A DNA stretch of 64,000 nt from Lysobacter sp. MMG2 (GTDB lineage: Bacteria > Pseudomonadota > Gammaproteobacteria > Xanthomonadales > Xanthomonadaceae), in assembly GCF_016735495.2 (NCBI RefSeq), contig NZ_JAERQY020000001.1, positions 248,001 through 312,000 of the forward strand. Reading direction: 5' to 3'. Within the stretch, counting starts at the first letter, position 1. Each line of letters opens with the position of its first letter. The notes under the pieces are model-generated. The model was not told where the DNA came from, did no database searches, and was given only the letters and a program-made list of their open reading frames with translations. Below, in pieces: positions 20,044 through 27,812 of the stretch. The translations under genes and the position numbers were made by a program.

Positions 20044-21179
20044 CCACCGCCCTCTCCCACGCGCGCTTCACGTCGGCACGGGGTGCCCTGCTCGCCTTCA
20101 GCGCGCTGTCGCTCGCGATCGCGCTGACCGGCTGTAACGGCAGCTCGGCCGAAACCACGCCGCCGCAGGTCGTGGCGGAAGTCCTGACCGTGCAGGCCAA
20201 GGCCGCCGACAACACCTTCGAACTGCGCCTGCCCGCGCGCGCGCTCGCCGGAGAATCGGCGCAGCTCTTCCCGCGCGCGACCGGCTTCGTCAGCGAACGC
20301 CGCGCCGACCTGGGCGACAAGGTCGAAGCCGGCCAGGTGCTGGCGGTGATCTCCGCGCCCGAATCCGACCAGGCCGTGCGCGAAGCCGCCGCCGTGCTCG
20401 CCCAGGCCAAGGCCGACCAGGAACTGGCGAAGGTGAACTACGACCGCGCCGAAGTGCTCATCGGCTCCGGCGCGATCTCCAAGGAGCTCTACAGCGACCG
20501 CAAGGCCAACTACGACGTGGCCATCGCCGCGCGCGGCGCCGCCGAAGCGCGACTGGCGGCTGCGCGCGAGCGACAGGGCTTCCAGACCGTGCGTGCACCG
20601 TTCTCCGGCATCGTCGTCGCGCGCAATGTGGAACGCGGCGATCGCGTGGTCGGCGATGCGGCCAGTGCCGAACCGATGTTCGAGGTGAACGCGCTCGATC
20701 CGCTGCGCGTGGTGGTCGACGTTCCGCAGAACGTGGCGCTGCAGGTGCAGGCCGGCGTGGAAGGCGACGTCACCTTCCCCGAACTCCCGGGCCAGACGTT
20801 CAAGGCGCAGGTCGTGCGCAGCGCGAATGCCATCTCGCGCGATGCGGGCGTGATGCGTACCGAGCTGCGCCTGCCCAATCCCGACAGCCGCATTCCCGCC
20901 GGCATGGTCGGCACGGTCGCCCTGCATCTCGCGCGCGCGGCGCCGGCGATGGTGGTGCCGGTGTCGACGGTGATCCAGCGCGGCAGCGGCGCGCAGGTGG
21001 CGACCGTGAAGGACGGCAGGCTCGACTTCCGCGATGTCACCCTGGGGCGCAACCTGGGCAATGACATCGAGATCCTCTCCGGCGTGGCGGCGAACGACAC
21101 CGTCGTGCTGGCGCCGAACGCGCTGCTGACCGCAGGCAGTCCGGTGAAGGCGCGGGCGTTCGTGGCGGAGAAGAAGTAA
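20040..21179 (+). CDS. RND efflux periplasmic adaptor (membrane fusion) lipoprotein
   Basis: The periplasmic adaptor linking the RND pump to an outer-membrane channel. The 379 residues start with a lipoprotein signal (LLAFSALSLAIALTGC, lipobox LTGC near residue 33). A lipoyl/barrel-sandwich half (FPRATGFVSERRADLGDKVEAGQVLAVI), an alpha-helical hairpin (~residues 110-170), the second half of the lipoyl domain (QTVRAPFSGIVVARNVERGDRV), a beta-barrel and a membrane-proximal domain follow. The start codon overlaps the permease stop (ATGA), so expression is translationally coupled. It is the last gene of this pair; the outer-membrane partner must be encoded elsewhere. Confidence 0.93.
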   Translation: MTTALSHARFTSARGALLAFSALSLAIALTGCNGSSAETTPPQVVAEVLTVQAKAADNTFELRLPARALAGESAQLFPRATGFVSERRADLGDKVEAGQVLAVISAPESDQAVREAAAVLAQAKADQELAKVNYDRAEVLIGSGAISKELYSDRKANYDVAIAARGAAEARLAAARERQGFQTVRAPFSGIVVARNVERGDRVVGDAASAEPMFEVNALDPLRVVVDVPQNVALQVQAGVEGDVTFPELPGQTFKAQVVRSANAISRDAGVMRTELRLPNPDSRIPAGMVGTVALHLARAAPAMVVPVSTVIQRGSGAQVATVKDGRLDFRDVTLGRNLGNDIEILSGVAANDTVVLAPNALLTAGSPVKARAFVAEKK

Positions 21180-21536
21180 CCCTCGGCGCTCGCGCGCACC
21201 TCGGCCGCAGCGCTGCTCGAGGCGATAAAGACACCGTCATCCCGGCGAAGGCCGGGACCCAGGCACGCAGCCTTGCCGCTGCCATTCCGTCATTCCTGCG
21301 GAAGCAGGAATCCATTTTGATCTTCATGGCGCGCGCCAGCGTCACCCGATCGCAAGATCAACATGGATCCCAGCTTTCGCTGGGATGACGCTCGGGTTGT
21401 TTCGGCGCTGGGGTTGTTTCGGCGCTGGGGTTGTTTCGGCGCTGCGGTTGTTCGGCGCTTGATAGTTCGAATGCACTGCGCCTGGGTCCCGGCCTTCTCC
21501 GGGATGACGGTATAGCTGCTAGACCGAACGGCGGAA
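21180..21536. repeat. Repeat-filled gap: nested inverted repeats plus 17-bp tandem repeat
   Basis: No gene is seen. The outer arms 21234-21263 (CCGTCATCCCGGCGAAGGCC...) and 21481-21510 pair with about one mismatch and enclose 217 bp. Inside is a second, more diverged inverted pair (21287-21314 and 21364-21390, GTCATTCCTGCGGAAGCAGG type). About four tandem copies of a 17-bp unit, GGGGTTGTTTCGGCGCT, run at 21393-21459. The layout suggests one dispersed repeat inserted in or duplicated inside another. It separates the convergent RND operon and sugar operon and may act as a bidirectional transcription barrier. Confidence 0.8.
21393..21459. repeat. Four-copy 17-bp tandem repeat
   Basis: The unit GGGGTTGTTTCGGCGCT repeats at 21410-21426 and 21427-21443 exactly. 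The copy at 21393-21409 has C for the first G, and the last copy, 21444-21459, has lost one T and carries a G-to-C change. A candidate variable-number (VNTR) locus. Confidence 0.85.
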
Positions 21537-24500
21537 TCAACGCAGCGCGACTTCGACCTTCGCTCCCGCACGCTCGATCTTCAGCTCGCCCCCCTTCCAC
21601 TGCGCGGGCTTTCCGTCGATCCGCGTCGCCCCCGGCGCCGTCGCATACGGCCAGGTCAGCACCACACCGCCCGGCGGCACTTTCGTATCGGGCGACAGCG
21701 AGAACAGCACACGCCCATCGCGCTCCATCAGCGAATAGCCAAGCGGCCCGTACGTCGTGCGCAGGTTCGAAACGCCGACGCCCTCGCCCGCCAGCCAGCC
21801 CGACGGAATGCCCGCGGCGAGCACCAGCGCATCGTCCGCATCGCGCGTGTACGCGAACAGGTCCAACGCCGAACGCACGTAATCCGAAGCAACCCACGCA
21901 TGCGGCAGATCGCCCACGAAGAACGGCTTGCGCGGCGTGCGCGAGACGACTTCGGCCCATTGGTTCCACGCGCGCGGCTGCTGGTCGGCGAAGAAGAAAT
22001 CCAGCGCCTCGTGCGCGCGATCGCGCCAGCCCAGGCGGACGAAGGTGCCGATGGTGCGCAGCTCGTACGGCGTGTAGTCCTTCCACTCGCGCGTGCCATC
22101 GCGACGGGCCACGAACTCGCGCCAGTAGCGTTCGAACGTGTTCGTCAGCAGGTCCTGCGGCAACCGCCCCTGTTCGCCGCCGGGCGCGAGCGCGATCGTC
22201 GTGGAAGTCGCATCGAAATCGCCCAGCTCCGCCGCACCCGGCAGGAAGTCGATGCCGTGCTGCTGCGTCGCCGCGCGCAGCGAGGCGTAGAGATCATCAC
22301 GGAACTGGTCACGCGCGGCGATGAAGCGCTTCGCATCGTCGTCCTTGCCCAGCCACTGCGCGATCTCCACCGCATCCTTGTAGCCGCGCAGCGCCCAGAA
22401 GTTGTCCCAGTACGAGTGCATCGGCTTGGCCGAATAGCCTTCGTGGCTGATCGAGGCCGGCATCATTCCGTAGAACGCGGGATTGCGCGCGCGGTTCGCC
22501 TGCGTGCGCTCGCTCAGGCGCAGCTTCTCCATGTACTCGAACGCGCCGACCACGTGCGGCCACATCGATTCGAGCAGGGCGTGGTCGCGGTTGAAGCGGT
22601 ACACCTCGGCGATGGTGAAGATCAGCTCGCCATGGCTGTCGTTCTCCGGCACCGGATCGCTGCCGCGATCGTCCACGCAGCACGGCACCTTGCCGTTGTC
22701 GAATTGATATGGCGCATACCAGCGAAGGAACTCCGTCGCCACGTCTTCGCGGCCCATGCGCAACAGGCCTTCGCCGATCATCGCGCCGTCGCGGATCCAC
22801 GCGCGCGAATACGAGCGCGTTCCCGGTTGCAGGCGCGGTCCGATGCGGCTGATCAGCATGTGCGCCAGCGCGGTGCGCAGCGTGTCGACGACGTGCTGCC
22901 CCTGCGCGGGAACACGCAGTTGCACGCGGTCGAGCTTGCTCCGCCACAGCGCGGCGGTGGCCTCCTGTGCATTGGCGGCGTCGATCGGCGGACGCGGCGG
23001 CTGCGGGTCCTTCCCGGTGAGGCGCACGCTCCAGTCGAACTCGCTCGCCTGGCCTGGCGCCAGTTCCACCGAGTACAACAGCGCGCCCGATGCGAGCCCG
23101 GTGTCGTCGGACACGCTCGTGGTCGAAGGGCCGACGGCGGCGAACACGTTGCCCGTCTCGCAGCCGTCCGCGCAGAACGAAGACCAGTCCGCGCGCGCCA
23201 TCCGCGCCACCACGTCGCCCTCGTCGAAACGGCTGGCGAAGGCGGCATGGGACTTGCTCGCGCGCACCGGATTCCGACCCTCGACCAAGACGACGCCTTC
23301 GCTCGCGCTGATCGAATGGATCGCACTCACGCCACCGACGGTGCTGAGGAACTGCGTCGGAGGATTCACCTGCATCGGCCGCGCCGCCAGCGCGAAGACG
23401 TAACGACGCGGGAGGTCGGACGTGTTGCGCAGGCGATAGCGCGCGGTCAGATGGGAATCGTCGCGCTCGCCGTGCGCGAAGGCGGTGATGTCGAGGGCGA
23501 ACTCGGCGTGCTGCCAGTGCACCGAGGGAATCGGCAGGTAGCCGTCCTGCAGCGACTGCGTCGTCTTCACGTCCGCCCACGACACGAGCCGGCCGTCGCT
23601 CACCACGAACGGCTCGATGCTGAAGGCGCCCTTGCCCACTTCGATGGCGCCATCCTCGCCGATCAGGCCCTGTTCGACGCCGCCGTCCAGGCCGAGGATC
23701 GTCCAGTACGGCTGCTCGCCGCTGAAACCGCGCGGGAAATGCCCACGCGGCGCATCCTTCGCGACGGAACGCACGAAGTCGTTCGGCGTCGCCGCGAAGG
23801 CCAGCGGCTCGATCACTACGTCCGCAAGCGCGTAGTACGGCGGCGAGTAAGGCTGCGCATCCTGGCCGGCCTCAAATTGCAGGCGCAGGTAACGCGCCTC
23901 CGATTCGGGCAGCGCGATCGGGTCCTGGCCGCCATTGCCACTGGATACTTCGCGCACGTCCTGCCAGTCGCGACCGTCGCGAGACAGCGCGATGCGGTAC
24001 CGCGTCGCCGCGTGACCCGGCGCCCAGCGCAGGGTCAGTCCACCGAACTCACGCAGACGCCCCAGGTCCATTTCCAGCAGTGGCGCGGGCGACACCTCTA
24101 CCGGCGCGATCCAGGCACTGGCCGCGTCGTCGTCGACGGCGAGCGCCGGAGCGCCGCCGACCATCTCCACGCTGGCGCGTGCCGAAGGACGCGGCGGCGG
24201 TGTGGTGTCCACCGGCCGTCGACGGAAGGTTAGCGTGTCCAGGCACACCGTCCCTTTGCCGCCGACGCTGTTGTAGATCGTGAACTCGACCTTGCGACTG
24301 TGGCGCAGCGTCGAGTCCGGCGTAGGACCCCATGCACGGCTGATGTGACGTTTCTTGTAGACGACCGGTGTCCACTCCTTGGGAAACTCGAAGCGCGGCT
24401 TGTTTACCCACCACACGTTGTCGCCACTGTCGTCGACCAGCTTGAATTGCAGATCGTTGGGCGGCGAGTCGCCACGCACGCGGAAACCGAACTCGTAGTC

Positions 24501-24758
24501 GTCGGGATAGTCCAGCGGCAGTTCGCGTTGCAGGCCGGCGTAACCGGACACACCGTTGAAATCGTAATCCAGGCACACCGCCTTGCCGTCCGCGCCCGGC
24601 ACTGTGCGCAGCTTGCCGCTGACCTGGTCGGAGGTGACGACCTGCCACGGCGTCGTGGTTTCGAAGGCGTCCAGCACTCGGATCTCTCCGACGCCCTGCG
24701 CCCACGCCATCATCGGAACGAGCACACCGGCCCACGCCAAACGCTTCACCGCTCTCAC
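21537..24758 (-). CDS. Secreted discoidin (F5/8 C)-type plus (alpha/alpha)6-like glycoside hydrolase, uncharacterised
   Basis: A 1073-residue exported protein, probably a periplasmic or surface glycosidase acting with its operon. Layout: signal peptide (RLAWAGVLVPMMAWA-QG); a beta-sandwich carbohydrate-binding region (residues ~25-165, EFGFRVRGDSPPNDLQFKL); an F5/8 type C (discoidin) module (~185-300, GGLTLRWAPGHAATRYRIALSRDGRDWQDV); a beta-rich linker; and an all-helical C-terminal catalytic region from ~residue 630 with SRAWIRDGAMIGEGLLRMG, NDSHGELIFTIAEVYRFNRD, MHSYWDNFWALRGYKDA and PHAWVASDYVRSALDLFAY, like six-hairpin (clan GH-G/L/M/Q-type) hydrolases. I cannot place it in a numbered GH family. 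The GTG start at 24758 overlaps the upstream permease stop; GTG 24749 is an alternative. It is the last gene of the operon. Confidence 0.8.
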   Translation of the reverse strand: MRAVKRLAWAGVLVPMMAWAQGVGEIRVLDAFETTTPWQVVTSDQVSGKLRTVPGADGKAVCLDYDFNGVSGYAGLQRELPLDYPDDYEFGFRVRGDSPPNDLQFKLVDDSGDNVWWVNKPRFEFPKEWTPVVYKKRHISRAWGPTPDSTLRHSRKVEFTIYNSVGGKGTVCLDTLTFRRRPVDTTPPPRPSARASVEMVGGAPALAVDDDAASAWIAPVEVSPAPLLEMDLGRLREFGGLTLRWAPGHAATRYRIALSRDGRDWQDVREVSSGNGGQDPIALPESEARYLRLQFEAGQDAQPYSPPYYALADVVIEPLAFAATPNDFVRSVAKDAPRGHFPRGFSGEQPYWTILGLDGGVEQGLIGEDGAIEVGKGAFSIEPFVVSDGRLVSWADVKTTQSLQDGYLPIPSVHWQHAEFALDITAFAHGERDDSHLTARYRLRNTSDLPRRYVFALAARPMQVNPPTQFLSTVGGVSAIHSISASEGVVLVEGRNPVRASKSHAAFASRFDEGDVVARMARADWSSFCADGCETGNVFAAVGPSTTSVSDDTGLASGALLYSVELAPGQASEFDWSVRLTGKDPQPPRPPIDAANAQEATAALWRSKLDRVQLRVPAQGQHVVDTLRTALAHMLISRIGPRLQPGTRSYSRAWIRDGAMIGEGLLRMGREDVATEFLRWYAPYQFDNGKVPCCVDDRGSDPVPENDSHGELIFTIAEVYRFNRDHALLESMWPHVVGAFEYMEKLRLSERTQANRARNPAFYGMMPASISHEGYSAKPMHSYWDNFWALRGYKDAVEIAQWLGKDDDAKRFIAARDQFRDDLYASLRAATQQHGIDFLPGAAELGDFDATSTTIALAPGGEQGRLPQDLLTNTFERYWREFVARRDGTREWKDYTPYELRTIGTFVRLGWRDRAHEALDFFFADQQPRAWNQWAEVVSRTPRKPFFVGDLPHAWVASDYVRSALDLFAYTRDADDALVLAAGIPSGWLAGEGVGVSNLRTTYGPLGYSLMERDGRVLFSLSPDTKVPPGGVVLTWPYATAPGATRIDGKPAQWKGGELKIERAGAKVEVALR

Positions 24759-25576
24759 CCTTTCACGCTCCCGACCAGCAGGCCCTGCAGGTAGTACCGC
24801 TGCAACGCCAGGAACAGGATCAACACCGGTAACACCGTCACTACCGACCCGGCCATCATCATCTCGTTGTCCTGCACGTGTTCGCGCGACAGCGAGGCCA
24901 ACGCGACGGGCAGTGTGAAATGGCCCGAATCGCTGAGCACGATCAGCGGCCACATGAAGTCGTTCCACGCGCCCAGGAACACGAAGATCGCCAGCGTCAC
25001 CAGAATCGGCTTGAGCACCGGCAGCACGATCTGGAAGAAGATGCGTGTCTCGCTGGCGCCGTCGATGCGCGCCGCCTCCAGCAGTTCGTCCGGGATCGAG
25101 CGCGCGTACTGGCGCACCAGGAAAATGCCGAACACGCTCGCCATCAGCGGCACCACCGCGCCGGCGTACGTATTCACCAGCCCCATCTGCTTGAGCATCA
25201 GGAATAGCGGCATCATCGTCACCTGCGCCGGGATCACCAGCGCGGCCAGCAACAGTCGGAACACGCGCTCGCGCCCGGCGAACTTCAGCTTGGCGAAGGC
25301 GTAACCCGCCATGGTGTTGAGCAGCAGCGCGATGGCCGTGGCGACCGTCGCGATCAGCGTGCTGTTGAGCAGGTAGCGGCCCATGCCGGCACGGGCGAAC
25401 AGCTCGTGGTAATTCGCCAGCGTGGCGTTGGAAGGCCACAACGGCGGCGGGAAGTGGCTGGCCTCGCCGGGCTGCATGAAGGACACCGACAGCATCCACA
25501 GCAGCGGCGCGAGGCTGATCACCGCCAGCGCGATCATCAGGCCGTTGACAATGGCACGGGCCAGGCGCGGGGTCAT
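24755..25576 (-). CDS. Sugar ABC transporter permease (MalG/CUT1 type)
   Basis: One of two inner-membrane permeases of the importer. It is 273 residues with six TM helices (ALAVISLAPLLWMLSVSFM, STLIATVATAIALLLNTMAGYAFA, LLLAALVIPAQVTMMPLFLM and others). The EAA loop ELLEAARIDGASETRIFFQIVLPVLKP contacts the ATPase. The C-terminus RYYLQGLLVGSVKG is the MalG hallmark. The start at ATG 25576 lies 1 bp after the other permease's stop (TGACATG), and its own stop overlaps the next gene's GTG, so the operon is tightly coupled. Confidence 0.95.
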   Translation of the reverse strand: MTPRLARAIVNGLMIALAVISLAPLLWMLSVSFMQPGEASHFPPPLWPSNATLANYHELFARAGMGRYLLNSTLIATVATAIALLLNTMAGYAFAKLKFAGRERVFRLLLAALVIPAQVTMMPLFLMLKQMGLVNTYAGAVVPLMASVFGIFLVRQYARSIPDELLEAARIDGASETRIFFQIVLPVLKPILVTLAIFVFLGAWNDFMWPLIVLSDSGHFTLPVALASLSREHVQDNEMMMAGSVVTVLPVLILFLALQRYYLQGLLVGSVKG

Positions 25577-25577
25577 G

Positions 25578-26474
25578 TCATTCCGCTCCTTTGCGTCGTG
25601 CGAACCACAGCAGGCCGCTGGTCGCCACCGTCATCAGCGCGAACAGCAGGAACGCCACCGCCGACGCATTGCCCAGGTTCCACCACTTGAAGCCCTCGTC
25701 GTACATCAGGTACAGCACGCTCACCGTGCTTTGCAGCGGCCCACCCTGGGTGATGACGTAAGGCTCGGCGAACAGCTGGAAATAGCCCGACAGCGTGAGG
25801 ATGCCGACCATCAGCAGCACCGGCCCCAGCTGCGGCAAGGTGACGTTCCAGAACTGCTGCGCGGGCGTGGCGCCGTCGATGCGCGCGGCTTCGTACAGGT
25901 CCTCGGGGATCGACTGCAGGCCGGCGATGAAGATGATCATGTTGTAGCCGAAGTTCTTCCACACGGCGAAGGCGATGATGGTCGGCATCGCCCAGGTGGG
26001 ATCGCCCAGCCAGTCGATCGGATCCAGCCCGATGGAAGTGAGCCCCCAGTTCACCAGTCCGTAGCGCGTGTGGAACAGGTAGCGCCAGATCACCGCCACC
26101 GCGACCACCGTGGTGACCACCGGCGCGAAGAACGCGGTGCGGAAGAACGGCTTGAAAACCGCGACCTTGGAATGCAGCAGCAACGCCGCGCCCAGCGACA
26201 CCGCGATCGACAGCGGCACGCCGACCACGACGAAGTACATCGTGTTGCCCAGCGCCTTCCAGAACAGCGGGTCCTGCAGCAGGTTCCAGTAATTGCCCAG
26301 TCCGACGAAGCGCAGATTCGACAGATCCGCCAGCGAGTAGATGTCGAAATCCGTCAGGCTCAGCGCGAAGGCCGCCAGCACGGGCAATCCGAAGAACAGG
26401 CCGATCACCACCAGCGCGGGCGCGGCGAACATCCAGCCGGCGGTGGAGGCGCTGACCCTGGGCGCGATGGTCAT
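25578..26474 (-). CDS. Sugar ABC transporter permease (MalF/CUT1 type)
   Basis: The partner permease, 298 residues with six TM helices: WMFAAPALVVIGLFFGLPVLAAFALSL, FWKALGNTMYFVVVGVPLSIAVSLGAALLL, FFRTAFFAPVVTTVVAVAVIWRYLF and so on. The EAA loop is EDLYEAARIDGATPAQQFWNVTLPQLGP. The MalF family start MTIAPRVSASTAGW is at ATG 26474, which overlaps the binding-protein stop (ATGA). It forms the transmembrane channel with the MalG-type permease; the ATPase is encoded at 10.2-11.3 kb. Confidence 0.95.
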   Translation of the reverse strand: MTIAPRVSASTAGWMFAAPALVVIGLFFGLPVLAAFALSLTDFDIYSLADLSNLRFVGLGNYWNLLQDPLFWKALGNTMYFVVVGVPLSIAVSLGAALLLHSKVAVFKPFFRTAFFAPVVTTVVAVAVIWRYLFHTRYGLVNWGLTSIGLDPIDWLGDPTWAMPTIIAFAVWKNFGYNMIIFIAGLQSIPEDLYEAARIDGATPAQQFWNVTLPQLGPVLLMVGILTLSGYFQLFAEPYVITQGGPLQSTVSVLYLMYDEGFKWWNLGNASAVAFLLFALMTVATSGLLWFARRKGAE

Positions 26475-27805
26475 CGCGAACCTCCTGCGGCGGCGTCCTG
26501 ATCCATCATCCAGCGGCGCTTTTCGAGGATGGCGTCGGCGCGGCGGTCGAGTTCCGTCGCCGCTTCATCCACGGTGTAGCGGCCGGCGACCAGCTGCTCG
26601 CCGACGATGCGCAGCTCCTGCGCGATGCGTTCCCACTCCGGCACTTTCGGCGCGGGTTTGGCGCGTTCGAGCTGTTCGCGAAACGGCAACGTGTACGGGT
26701 CGGTCGCCAGCGCCTGGCTGCTCTCCCACGCACTGCGGCGTGGCGGCAGGTTGCCCGTGAGCGTGTGGAATCGCACCTGCACCTGCGGATCCGACAGGTA
26801 CGCGACCAGCTTCCACGCCGCGTCCTTGTTCTTCGCCTGCTGGAACACGACGAAGCTCGCGCCGCCGGCGACGGACGCACCCGGGCCGTCCGGACCCGGC
26901 AACGGCATCGTGCCCCACTGGCCTTCCATCGACGGCGGCAGGCGCTTGCGGAACTCGGCGATGTTCCAGGGGCCGTTGACGTAGAAGGTGTAGAGGCCGC
27001 GGCCGAACTCGTTCCAGACGTTGGAGATCTGGTTGTTGCTGAAGGGCGGCGCCCACTTCTGCACGAAGATGTCGTTGTAGAACGCCAGCGTGCGGCGGAA
27101 GCCGTCGCTGCGGAAATTGCCGTAGCGGCCGTCGTCGCGCAGCAGCGGGTCGGGCTGCTGGATGGCGAGGTTCAGCAGCGGCTCGTACTCGTTGAGCGGC
27201 AGCAGGATCGCGTAACGCTCGGGCCCGACGTGGCGCTTCACCGCCGCCATCGCCTCGCGCCATTGCGCCCAGGTGCGCGGCGGTTGCTTCACGCCCGCGG
27301 CCTCAAGGATGTCGCGTCGATAGAACGGCAAGCGCGTTTCCACGTACCACGGCACCGCGTACACATGACTGCCGATCACGCCGGTGTCCCACGAGCCCCG
27401 GAAGTAATCGTCGGGCGACATCGACGGCGTACGCGCGAGGAACGGCTCCAGCGGCGCGACCGCGCGCAGCTCGACAAACTCTGCCAGCCAGGTGTTGCCC
27501 AGCCCGCACACATCGGGCAGGCCGTCACCGGCGAAGGCGGTCAGCAGCTTCTCGTGCGCGGCGGTGACCGGCAGTTGCTGCACTTCCACGCGGATGTCGG
27601 GATGCAGGCGTTCGAAGTCGGGGATGAGCTGGCGCACCATCTCGCCTTCGAAGCCCATCGCCCAGAAGCGCACCACCTGGCGCGCGTCGCGCTCGCCTCC
27701 GCAACCGGCGATGACGAGCGTGGCGAGCATCGCCAGGACGAACATCATCCAGCGCGCGGCTTTCGTGCCGATGCCTGCCGTGCCGGACGCGCGCGCGCGG
27801 ATCAT
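26471..27805 (-). CDS. Sugar-binding lipoprotein of ABC importer (SBP_bac_1 type)
   Basis: A periplasmic solute receptor anchored by a lipid, 444 residues. The signal MMFVLAMLATLVIAGCG has lipobox VIAGC. The mature protein follows the cluster B extracellular sugar-binding fold: RQVVRFWAMGFEGEMVRQLIPDFERLHPDIRVEV, FAGDGLPDVCGLGNTWLAEF, YAVPWYVETRLPFYRRDILEAAG, GGASFVVFQQAKNKDAAWKLVAYL. The start at ATG 27805 is 7 bp after the GH144-like gene's stop. It probably recognises an oligosaccharide released by the upstream glucanase; the specificity is inferred only from context. Confidence 0.94.
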   Translation of the reverse strand: MIRARASGTAGIGTKAARWMMFVLAMLATLVIAGCGGERDARQVVRFWAMGFEGEMVRQLIPDFERLHPDIRVEVQQLPVTAAHEKLLTAFAGDGLPDVCGLGNTWLAEFVELRAVAPLEPFLARTPSMSPDDYFRGSWDTGVIGSHVYAVPWYVETRLPFYRRDILEAAGVKQPPRTWAQWREAMAAVKRHVGPERYAILLPLNEYEPLLNLAIQQPDPLLRDDGRYGNFRSDGFRRTLAFYNDIFVQKWAPPFSNNQISNVWNEFGRGLYTFYVNGPWNIAEFRKRLPPSMEGQWGTMPLPGPDGPGASVAGGASFVVFQQAKNKDAAWKLVAYLSDPQVQVRFHTLTGNLPPRRSAWESSQALATDPYTLPFREQLERAKPAPKVPEWERIAQELRIVGEQLVAGRYTVDEAATELDRRADAILEKRRWMMDQDAAAGGSR

Positions 27806-27812
27806 CGCAGGC

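Noticed and set aside
21393-21459. The 17-bp tandem array as a CRISPR array
   Set aside because: Units are contiguous without spacers and are too short.
21900-24233. A 777-codon plus-strand frame opposite the large hydrolase gene
   Set aside because: Arg/His-rich shadow; the minus-strand frame has a signal peptide, recognisable modules and operon overlap.
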